This document shows, in pieces, positions 15,544 to 21,288 of a stretch of 21,288 bases of DNA. The notes below the pieces were generated by a model, which worked only from the letters and a program-made list of their open reading frames with translations, ran no database searches and was not told the DNA's origin. This stretch comes from Terrimesophilobacter sp036833635. GTDB lineage: Bacteria; Actinomycetota; Actinomycetes; Actinomycetales; Microbacteriaceae. The translations under genes were made by a program, and so were the position numbers. The first letter of the stretch is position 1. Every line of letters starts with the position of its first letter. Location of the stretch: NCBI GenBank assembly GCA_036833635.1, contig DAITPJ010000032.1, forward strand, positions 1 through 21,288. Direction: 5' to 3'.

Positions 15544-17563
15544 CCCGCACCTCCTCAGTGACCGGGAACGACGCGTGCACCGTCGTTCCGGACCGACTCG
15601 ATTCGATGGTCAATCGCCCGCCGATCTCCGCGCTGCGCTCGTGCATCGCCGGCACTCCGACGCCCGCACTCGGCGAACTGACATCCCAGCCGTGTCCATC
15701 GTCCGCAACGGCGACATCGAGCCATCCCTCGTGCGAGGCCAGGGCGACGCGAACCTCCGTCGCGTCACCATGACGGAGCGCGTTCGTCACGGCCTCGGTC
15801 ACGACCCGGTACACCGCGACTTCGATTCCCGGTGCAGTAGTGGGCAAGTCGACGTCGGCTCCGAACGTCACGACGGTGCCTTCGGGTGATGACCGCAGCC
15901 GGCAGAACTCGTCCAACGCACTGACCAGGCCGAGTTCGGTGAGTGCAGCGGGCCTCAGATCTTCGATGATGCGGCGCACATCGGTCATCGCATCCGTCGC
16001 CGTGCTGCGCAGCCGATCCAGCGTCTCGTGCAGCGCATCCGGTGCCCGATCGAGCCGGAGCATGGCCACGTCGGCGTGCATCGCGACCGCAGCGAGCATG
16101 GGCCCGAGGCCATCATGGATGTCGCGGCGCAGGCGATGCCGCTCCTCCTCCTGGGCGAGAACCAGCCGTTCTCGCGAATCGCGAAGGTCGTCGACGAAGC
16201 GTCGGGATGCGAGAGTCGCCGCTATCGGCGAGAGGAACGCGCCGACAAGTCGTTCATCCGCGCTCGTGAACTTTTCGCGCGGAGACCGTCCGCACAGGGC
16301 CAGTCGCCCGCAGGACTGTCCGAGATGCAGAAGCTCCCACTCGGCGACGGACTTCGCCCAGCTCGGTCGCGCGCCGGCAACAGCAACGAGCGCGCCGGCT
16401 TCGTCGTGGATCGCGACCCACGGGAGTCGCAGCGATTCCTGCAGACCCAGGGCCGCGGCAGCGAGGGCTGCGTCCGGATCCCGCGCACTTCCCATCCGCT
16501 CCCCCGCCTTCACCACCGCGGCGACCGGATCGTCCCGCTCGCCATAGAGCGCGCGGCTGGCGAGTTTCTGCAATCCGATTCTCGCAGGCTGAAAAGCGAG
16601 GGCGACAACGCCGGTGGCAAGCAGGGATTGGGGCAGAGCGCCCTGGCTGCGCAGGAGACCGCTCAAACCCTCGACGACGAGGGCGTATCCGACGACGACC
16701 AGAGCGGTGAGCCCCACGAAAATCACCGACCTGCGGACGATGATCTCGAGACTGTAGAGCCGGAACCGCAGCACGGCCACGGCAACGGCGAGAGGCAGGA
16801 GCGGGAATGCGACGAGTTGGATGACCGGGGCCCAGTCGGGGATGGTGACGGCGAGGAAGAGCGCGAGGACGACGAGCGCGCTCGCGACGACGACCGGTGC
16901 CAGCTGCCGGCGCGCTTCACCCGTCGACACGCGAAGTCGGAGGATCAGGCTCGTCAGCGACGCGATCCCAGCGGCAACAGTGATGCTCGCGAAAACGGCG
17001 AAACCTGGACCCGCGGCGGCAACTCCGAGCGGATTCGCGACCGACGCATCCGGACCGAGCTCGATCGCCTCGGTCAGTGCGAGCGAAACGGTCATGCCGC
17101 CGATTCCCGCGATGGCCAGCCACAACACAGGGCGCCACCGCCGCGACGGCAGCTTCCCGGTCGGGAAGAGCAGAATCACCACGGTCAACGGGAGAAACAT
17201 GCCGGGCGCCCATGACCACTCCGAGATCCAGCCCGCCACCGTGCGGGCAGGCCACTCGTGGACACCCGCCGCAAGTGCGTATTGGCCCGTCGCAACGGCG
17301 ACCCCGTGGCTCGCACCGATCACGATGAACAGCCATCCGAGCGGATGCCTCGGCATTCGAACAGTGATCGCGGCGGCGAGAGCGGACCAGACGATTGCCA
17401 GCAGGACGTCCTCGAAAACGTGGCCGGCCACCGCGCCAGCGGCATCCGTCACGAGAGCGAGAACGAGACCGGTGAGTGCGAGGGCCACCGCGGGGATCGC
17501 GGTGTAGGGCGCCAGCCGTTCGGGGGACGTCCGGGACTCCGGGTTGGCCTCGACGCCGCTCAT
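15521..17563 (-). CDS. NarL-type sensor histidine kinase with multi-helix membrane sensor
   Basis: This 680-residue membrane kinase has a long N-terminal region of about eight to ten hydrophobic helices (residues ~20-330), including FEDVLLAIVWSALAAAITVRMPRHPLGWLF, typical of actinobacterial sensors. A GAF-like region is at about 345-460. A HisKA_3 dimerisation domain carries phospho-acceptor H483 in RRDIHDGLGPMLA. The HATPase_c domain has VVTEAVTNALRHGDA, VADDGHGW and GVGVPAMHERSAEIGG. The signal is unknown; the large membrane part suggests an envelope or lipid cue (inference). It overlaps the response regulator downstream and lies 55 bp after a membrane-protein gene. A 7-bp hairpin sits at its ribosome-binding region (17565-17589). 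Confidence 0.94.
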   Translation of the reverse strand: MSGVEANPESRTSPERLAPYTAIPAVALALTGLVLALVTDAAGAVAGHVFEDVLLAIVWSALAAAITVRMPRHPLGWLFIVIGASHGVAVATGQYALAAGVHEWPARTVAGWISEWSWAPGMFLPLTVVILLFPTGKLPSRRWRPVLWLAIAGIGGMTVSLALTEAIELGPDASVANPLGVAAAGPGFAVFASITVAAGIASLTSLILRLRVSTGEARRQLAPVVVASALVVLALFLAVTIPDWAPVIQLVAFPLLPLAVAVAVLRFRLYSLEIIVRRSVIFVGLTALVVVGYALVVEGLSGLLRSQGALPQSLLATGVVALAFQPARIGLQKLASRALYGERDDPVAAVVKAGERMGSARDPDAALAAAALGLQESLRLPWVAIHDEAGALVAVAGARPSWAKSVAEWELLHLGQSCGRLALCGRSPREKFTSADERLVGAFLSPIAATLASRRFVDDLRDSRERLVLAQEEERHRLRRDIHDGLGPMLAAVAMHADVAMLRLDRAPDALHETLDRLRSTATDAMTDVRRIIEDLRPAALTELGLVSALDEFCRLRSSPEGTVVTFGADVDLPTTAPGIEVAVYRVVTEAVTNALRHGDATEVRVALASHEGWLDVAVADDGHGWDVSSPSAGVGVPAMHERSAEIGGRLTIESSRSGTTVHASFPVTEEVRVASRHLR

Positions 17564-17618
17564 GAACCGAGACTGACGGAGGCTCGGTTTGATGTCAAGG
17601 TCGGCGTCGAGGGCAACA

Positions 17619-18299
17619 TCAGACTGTCTTCGCTCGCCGAGCGACGAGTACGCCCATCGCCCAGAACGCGGCGATCATGGGGAGGCTCGTGAGGATCGAG
17701 ATCGTGCCCATACCGGCGAAGGAAAAGGAGAGCAGGGCGCCGGCGATCAGCAGGAGCGGCTGCCAGATCGGGATGGTGCGTGCGACCAGCAGCCCCACCG
17801 CCAGCAGGAGCATGCCCACGCCGAAGACGATGACGACGAAGTAGGAGATGGGGAGGGCGACGGGGCCGAGCTCATCCAGGGCAAGAACGACTGAGCCGCC
17901 CGCTTCCGGGTCGACGGATGTCGCCGCATGCGTCGCGTAGCCGAGAACCGCTTCGGAGAGGCCGTTGCACCAGGATCCGACGATGGCGACCACGCCGCCG
18001 GCGAGGACCAGCCACCACGCACGCGCCCGGCGCGGGACGAGAGACCAAATGCCGACGATCGCGGGCACGAAGAGGAACGCGCCGGCGGCCGTCAGCAGTC
18101 GTGAGGCCAGGAGGGCATCCCGGTGCTCGACCATCCCTTCGAAGGCGCCGGCGAAGTCATCCGGAAGTACGGGCAGCACGGCCTGGCCGGCCATGAAGAG
18201 CACGGGCGCAGCGAAGATGGCGAAGAGTATCCAGAGCTGTCTGAGTCGGAATCCCACGGGCTCGAGAACGGTGCGGGTGGGCGTGATGGTGTCAGTCAT
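17619..18299 (-). CDS. Polytopic membrane protein, first gene of two-component operon
   Basis: This 226-residue protein has about six transmembrane helices (near residues 20-42, 65-85, 95-112, 143-168, 174-192 and 198-218) and resembles DUF4386-like or otherwise uncharacterised membrane proteins. There is no catalytic motif. The start is ATG 18299, with AAAGG 6-7 nt upstream. Being first in the operon with the kinase 55 bp downstream, it may be an accessory sensor or an output of the same system; this is inference. An 8+12+8 inverted repeat lies directly in front of its ribosome-binding site. Confidence 0.85.
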   Translation of the reverse strand: MTDTITPTRTVLEPVGFRLRQLWILFAIFAAPVLFMAGQAVLPVLPDDFAGAFEGMVEHRDALLASRLLTAAGAFLFVPAIVGIWSLVPRRARAWWLVLAGGVVAIVGSWCNGLSEAVLGYATHAATSVDPEAGGSVVLALDELGPVALPISYFVVIVFGVGMLLLAVGLLVARTIPIWQPLLLIAGALLSFSFAGMGTISILTSLPMIAAFWAMGVLVARRAKTV

Positions 18300-18619
18300 G
18301 ATGGCCTTTCTGTTCGAGAGAGCGTGCTTTCGAACAGCGTCGGACGCCCCATGTCCTGGCCGCCAGAGACGCCGGTCCCGACTTCACGGGACTGCCGTGC
18401 GGGACCCGGCCCGGCCCGCCGCAGGGTGTCGTTTGGTCCCGGATTCCTGAAAACCCACTGTGACTGCAATCTCAGCGCTCCGTACTTTGGCCGGGAAAGG
18501 ACGTGAACAAGGCAGAACCGGCCAGAGACTTCTGCAAGAGGAGAAGCATCAGGACTACCGTGAAAGCACCCCGCCGGAGATGGGTGCCATTATGTGCACC
18601 GCTAGTTGAGGGAGAGATG
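18300..18619. other. Divergent intergenic region between kinase operon and molybdoenzyme operon
   Basis: This 320-bp stretch holds the 8+12+8 inverted repeat (18310-18337), a second hairpin GTCCCG-ACTTCA-CGGGAC (18375-18392) and the AGGGAG ribosome-binding site (18609-18614) of the molybdoenzyme gene. A reading frame upstream from GTG 18503 is open but lacks family similarity and is treated as non-coding. No riboswitch or RNA gene was recognised. Confidence 0.6.
18310..18337. promoter_or_regulatory. 8-bp inverted repeat upstream of the two-component operon
   Basis: CTGTTCGA (18310-18317) and TCGAACAG (18330-18337) are perfect inverted repeats separated by 12 bp. They sit 10 bp upstream of the ATG at 18299, next to the AAAGG ribosome-binding site. 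It could be an operator for the response regulator or an mRNA hairpin that masks translation. Confidence 0.5.
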
Positions 18620-19201
18620 ATGGCCACTTTCGGAGGTCGCCGGCGCGACGACAACCCTGCGCTCCCACCGGGGCAGCACGTGACGGACTCTTTCCCCGTA
18701 CTGTCGGCAGGCCCAACCCCTTCGATCGACGCAACGGACTGGGAGTTCTTCATCCAAACCGAAACCGGACAAACCCACCGGTGGAGTTGGAACCAATTCA
18801 TCGCCCTCCCATCCGAGGAAATTACGGTGGATATCCATTGCGTGACGAGCTGGTCCAAGCTCGGCACCAGTTGGCGCGGAGTGTCATTGGACACCCTGTT
18901 CGCCGACGTGGAGACAGGTTTCGATTTCGTGATGGCTCATTCGTACGGCGGTTACACCACCAACCTTCCACTAGAGGAAATCCTCGATGGGCAGGCATGG
19001 ATCGCCTACGAATTCGATGGGAGCGAACTTGAGGCCGAACACGGCGGCCCAGCACGCCTTCTCGTCCCGCATCTCTATTTCTGGAAGAGCGCCAAATGGG
19101 TGCGAGGGCTTGTCATGCAAAGCGATGACACTCCCGGCTTTTGGGAAGAGAACGGATACAACCTGCACGGCGACCCGTGGCGAGAAGAGCGCTACGCGTG
19201 A
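18620..19201 (+). CDS. Sulfite-oxidase-like molybdopterin oxidoreductase (cytosolic)
   Basis: This 193-residue protein covers the sulfite oxidase/YedY-type molybdopterin domain. VDIHCVTSWSKLGTSWRG contains C74, the expected molybdenum-ligand cysteine. HSYGGYTTNLPLEEIL and GPARLLVPHLYFWKSAKWVRGLVM complete the cofactor pocket. No signal peptide or Tat motif is seen, unlike periplasmic MsrP (YedY). The C-terminal Ig-like dimerisation domain of true sulfite oxidases is also absent. ATG 18620 has AGGGAG 5 nt upstream; ATG 18617 is an alternative. Its stop overlaps the next gene (GTGA), a flavin reductase that probably passes electrons to or from it. Substrate unknown; a methionine-sulfoxide- or sulfite-like substrate is possible. 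Third codon positions look less GC-rich than in neighbouring genes. Confidence 0.9.
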   Translation: MATFGGRRRDDNPALPPGQHVTDSFPVLSAGPTPSIDATDWEFFIQTETGQTHRWSWNQFIALPSEEITVDIHCVTSWSKLGTSWRGVSLDTLFADVETGFDFVMAHSYGGYTTNLPLEEILDGQAWIAYEFDGSELEAEHGGPARLLVPHLYFWKSAKWVRGLVMQSDDTPGFWEENGYNLHGDPWREERYA

Positions 19202-19923
19202 GCCGCCCGGCCGTCGGCTGGCTCGCCGGCAGTCTCGTACGTGCACACCCGCTCACCGCCTCTGCGCGGAGCATCACCTTCGCTGTGCCGAAGTGGCCAG
19301 GTAACGATGCCGGGCAGCACGTCGATGTCAGGCTCACTTCACCCGACGGATATCAGGCAGTCCGCTCGTACTCCATCGCCAGTGCCGGGTCGGGCGAAGA
19401 GATCGAACTGGCCATAGACCGCCTGCCGGACGGCGAAGTCTCCCCATTCCTCGTCGATGATCTTGAACTGGGAGACACGGTCGAGCTCCGGGGCCCACTC
19501 GGCGGATGGTTTGTCTGGCGGCCGGGACAGAGCCGGCCCGTCCAACTGATCGCCGGTGGCTCCGGTGTAGTCCCATTCGTCGCGATGACCCGTACGCACA
19601 CCAGCGCCTCCAGTTCCGTACCAATGCAACTGCTCTATTCCCTTCGCACAGCTAAGGACGCGTTCTTCCGCGACGAGCTCTCGCGGCCCACAGCGACTGC
19701 TCAGACGACCTGGCACTACACGCGCACTGTGCCGCCAGGATGGTCTCGATCGGCCGGACGGCTGACCGTTGAGGACCTTAGGAGGGAGACGTTGCCACCA
19801 GATGAAGCACCGGTCAACTACGTTTGCGGGCCCACCGCGTTCGTCGAAACTGTCTCCCGTGCGCTCACTAGCCTTGGACATGCCCCCGACACCATCCGTA
19901 CCGAGCGATTCGGAGGAACCTGA
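19198..19923 (+). CDS. FAD-dependent NAD(P)H oxidoreductase (ferredoxin-reductase-like)
   Basis: This 241-residue protein is of the ferredoxin-NADP reductase superfamily. The FAD-binding motif RSYS is at 56-59. ELRGPLGGWFVW ends the flavin domain, GGSGVVPF (120-127) binds the nicotinamide nucleotide, and CGPTAFVE is near residue 210. There is no C-terminal 2Fe-2S ferredoxin domain, so electrons must leave from flavin directly or to another protein. The start is GTG 19198, overlapping the molybdoenzyme stop by 4 bp. The DUF6510 gene follows with a 1-bp overlap. It is the likely electron partner of the molybdoenzyme (inference from coupling). Confidence 0.93.
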   Translation: MSRPAVGWLAGSLVRAHPLTASARSITFAVPKWPGNDAGQHVDVRLTSPDGYQAVRSYSIASAGSGEEIELAIDRLPDGEVSPFLVDDLELGDTVELRGPLGGWFVWRPGQSRPVQLIAGGSGVVPFVAMTRTHTSASSSVPMQLLYSLRTAKDAFFRDELSRPTATAQTTWHYTRTVPPGWSRSAGRLTVEDLRRETLPPDEAPVNYVCGPTAFVETVSRALTSLGHAPDTIRTERFGGT

Positions 19924-20189
19924 TGGATCATCTCGACGGCAATGTTCTGGCTGGGCCCATCAGCGAACTCTTCGCCTTCGAACCTACGACGACACAAGGG
20001 CAGTGTCAGTCTTGTGCTGATATTGCAATGCTGGCTCAAGCCGCGGTGTATGGCCCCCCTATGGGCTTTGTCGCTCGCTGCCGCAACTGCGACAACGTCC
20101 TCGTCGTCATTGTCGAAACCGGCGGACGGAAATTTCTCAGCATGCGCGGACTGCGTTGGCTGCGGGTCCTTGAGGCCGAGAGCCGCTGA
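19923..20189 (+). CDS. DUF6510 zinc-ribbon protein
   Basis: This 88-residue protein opens MDHLDGNVLAGPISELFAF, which I recognise as DUF6510. Two CxxC pairs (CQSC near residue 28-31 and CRNC near 53-56) form a probable zinc ribbon. GGAGG lies 6 nt before ATG 19923, and its first base is the last base of the upstream stop. It is the third gene of the molybdoenzyme/flavin reductase operon. No function is known for the family. The arrangement suggests a small metal or redox adaptor, or an assembly factor. Confidence 0.9.
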   Translation: MDHLDGNVLAGPISELFAFEPTTTQGQCQSCADIAMLAQAAVYGPPMGFVARCRNCDNVLVVIVETGGRKFLSMRGLRWLRVLEAESR

Positions 20190-20202
20190 AGGCTTGTAAA
20201 CC

Positions 20203-20208
20203 TAGAAT
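20203..20208 (+). promoter_or_regulatory. -10-like element of the MDR oxidoreductase gene
   Basis: TAGAAT differs from TATAAT at one position and lies 37 bp before the ATG at 20245. That gives a leader of about 30 nt with GGAGG. No good -35 at 16-18 bp was found. Confidence 0.4.
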
Positions 20209-20244
20209 GCCGTGCAGGCAAAACTGGAAACTTGGAGGTTCCCG

Positions 20245-21162
20245 ATGAAGGCGATCGTGGTTACGGACAGGACCGCGAGTGCGGCCGGGATGACACTGGT
20301 GGATCGCCCCGAGCCGTCGGCAGCCATCAATGATGTCATCGTCGAGATTCATGCGACGGGGTTCGTCCCGACCGAGGTCGAATGGCCCTCGACCTGGACC
20401 GATCGTGCCGGCCGGGATCGAACACCGTCGGTCCTCGGGCACGAGCTCGCCGGCGTGGTGACCGCCCTCGGGTACGGCACGACGGGCCTGTCGGTGGGCC
20501 AGCGGGTCTTCGGCCTATCCGACTGGCACCGCGACGGCACCCTGGCGGAGTATGTGGCGATCGAGGCACGCAACCTCGCGCCGCTGCCGGCTGACGTCGA
20601 CTTCACGGTTGCCGCGAGTCTTCCGATCTCGGGCCTGACTGCTTGGCAGGGGCTATTCGTGCACGGGCGTCTTCAGTCCGGGCAGAGCGTCCTCGTGCAC
20701 GGCGTGGCCGGCGCGGTCGGATCCATGGCGGCGCAACTTGCGCGTGAGGCCGGCGCCCACGTCATCGGCACCGGACGCGCCGCCGACCGGGAGGGGGCCT
20801 TCGACTTCGGCGCACACGAGTTCGTCGACCTCGGCAATGACGTGTTGGAGGATGTCGCGAGGGTCGACCTCGTCCTGGATGTGATTGGTGGTGACGTTCA
20901 GAAACGCTCCGCGGCGTTGGTCCGGCCCGGAGGAACACTTGTGAGTGCGGCGGGGCCGGTCGAAGCTCGCCCCCGCGATGGTCTGGCCATCGACTTCGTC
21001 GTCGAGTCTGATCGTGCACAACTGGGCGAGATCGTCCAGCGGGTGCGGGACGGGCGGCTGACGACGAACATCGGCAAAATCGCGGATCTCGATGATGCTG
21101 TCGCAGCTCTCAACCCGACCGAACGACGTCACGGGAAGACGATCATCCGCATCCGCACATAA
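20245..21162 (+). CDS. NAD(P)H-dependent MDR-family (quinone reductase-like) oxidoreductase
   Basis: This 305-residue medium-chain dehydrogenase/reductase without zinc has a GroES-like N-terminal domain (GHELAGVVTALG, VGQRVFGLSDWHRDGTLAEYV). The Rossmann domain carries LVHGVAGAVGSMAAQLAREAGAHVIGTGR, where VAGAVG stands for the usual GGVG nucleotide-binding loop. No structural-zinc cysteine cluster or catalytic zinc ligand set is visible, so it is of the quinone oxidoreductase type, reducing enones or quinones with NADPH (family expectation). ATG 20245 follows GGAGG at 8 nt. It is monocistronic and followed by a hairpin at 21195-21228. Confidence 0.92.
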   Translation: MKAIVVTDRTASAAGMTLVDRPEPSAAINDVIVEIHATGFVPTEVEWPSTWTDRAGRDRTPSVLGHELAGVVTALGYGTTGLSVGQRVFGLSDWHRDGTLAEYVAIEARNLAPLPADVDFTVAASLPISGLTAWQGLFVHGRLQSGQSVLVHGVAGAVGSMAAQLAREAGAHVIGTGRAADREGAFDFGAHEFVDLGNDVLEDVARVDLVLDVIGGDVQKRSAALVRPGGTLVSAAGPVEARPRDGLAIDFVVESDRAQLGEIVQRVRDGRLTTNIGKIADLDDAVAALNPTERRHGKTIIRIRT

Positions 21163-21194
21163 AGGCGGGTGCAGCTCCCCCAGCACAAGACAGC

Positions 21195-21228
21195 GATGAG
21201 GGACAGCCCTTTCGGGCGGCCCCTCATC
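21195..21228. terminator. Bidirectional hairpin between MDR gene and tRNA-Pro
   Basis: GATGAGGG (21195-21202) pairs with CCCTCATC (21221-21228), with an inner GCCC-TTTC-GGGC stem-loop. It lies 33 bp after the MDR stop and 7 bp beyond the tRNA 3' end on minus, so it can end both transcripts. Confidence 0.7.
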
Positions 21229-21234
21229 ACAGAG

Positions 21235-21288
21235 TCGGGCTGACAGGATTTGAACCTGCGACCCCGTGACCCCCAGTCACGTGCGCTA
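21235..21288 (-). tRNA. tRNA-Pro (GGG), 3' part, runs off window
   Basis: Read on minus, a 5-bp anticodon stem CGTGA/TCACG holds the 7-nt loop CTGGGGG with anticodon GGG. The T-arm GCAGG-TTCAAAT-CCTGT and the acceptor half CAGCCCG plus discriminator A follow. CCA is not encoded. The D-arm is cut at its 3' edge and the 5' acceptor half is off the window. Confidence 0.93.

Noticed and set aside
16028..17215. 395-codon open frame on plus, opposite the histidine kinase
   Set aside because: Translation is Arg/Asp/Glu-rich and repetitive, and the antisense kinase is clear.
18310..18337. LexA (SOS) box
   Set aside because: The half-sites point the wrong way (GTTCGA-N12-TCGAAC instead of TCGAAC-N4-GTTCGA) and the spacer is too long.
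18503..18619. N-terminal extension of the molybdoenzyme from GTG 18503
   Set aside because: The added 39 residues are basic and not like a Tat signal, and ATG 18620 has a strong ribosome-binding site at proper spacing.
1..21288. CRISPR array, transposase or prophage
   Set aside because: No spaced direct repeats, DDE/Tyr/Ser recombinase motifs or phage structural genes were found in reading both strands.

Overview
The window is high-GC DNA with dense coding, many GTG/TTG starts, 4-bp ATGA/GTGA gene overlaps, an actinobacterial-type cytochrome b (QcrB-like), an IdeR/DtxR-type iron box and a DUF6510 gene. This points to a high-GC actinobacterium, most likely a Micrococcales/Microbacteriaceae-type organism (inference; no 16S or marker gene is present). 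About 16 protein genes and one partial tRNA can be supported. No rRNA, CRISPR array, insertion sequence or prophage was seen.

Layout. (1) 1-1545, minus: a YCII/DGPF-domain protein followed by an ECF42-type sigma factor that runs off the left edge; a TGTCGA-N17-CGAC motif lies upstream. (2) 1729-3975, plus: a small membrane protein, then an orphan QcrB-like cytochrome b in which both ligands of one heme appear to be replaced. (3) 4019-5022, plus: an ArsR repressor, probably leaderless, with a perfect 18-bp palindrome over its promoter, overlapping an SRPBCC/AHSA1 gene. (4) 5131-10837, minus: a four-gene exopolysaccharide operon of processive GT2 synthase (HAS/NodC/Alg8-like), membrane-anchored beta-helix protein, beta-helix lipoprotein and UDP-glucose dehydrogenase. 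(5) 11125-11898, minus: an Fe(II)/2-oxoglutarate oxygenase-like protein with an iron box upstream, ended by a long GC hairpin. (6) 12019-14893, plus: a DUF262/DUF1524 (GmrSD-like) putative defence nuclease and a PEP-mutase/isocitrate-lyase-family enzyme. (7) 14896-18299, minus: membrane protein, NarL-type histidine kinase and response regulator. (8) 18620-20189, plus: a coupled trio of cytosolic sulfite-oxidase-like molybdoenzyme, FAD/NAD(P)H reductase and DUF6510 zinc-ribbon protein. (9) 20245-21162, plus: an MDR-family oxidoreductase, then a terminator and the 3' part of a tRNA-Pro(GGG) on minus.

The strongest candidates for undescribed biology are the Gram-positive polyuronate-like operon (UGD supplies UDP-glucuronate, the synthase polymerises and exports, and two surface beta-helix proteins could epimerise, cleave or bind the polymer), the cytochrome b paralogue that has lost its heme bH ligands, and the molybdoenzyme/flavin reductase/DUF6510 module. 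All functional statements are read from sequence motifs; no searches were run.
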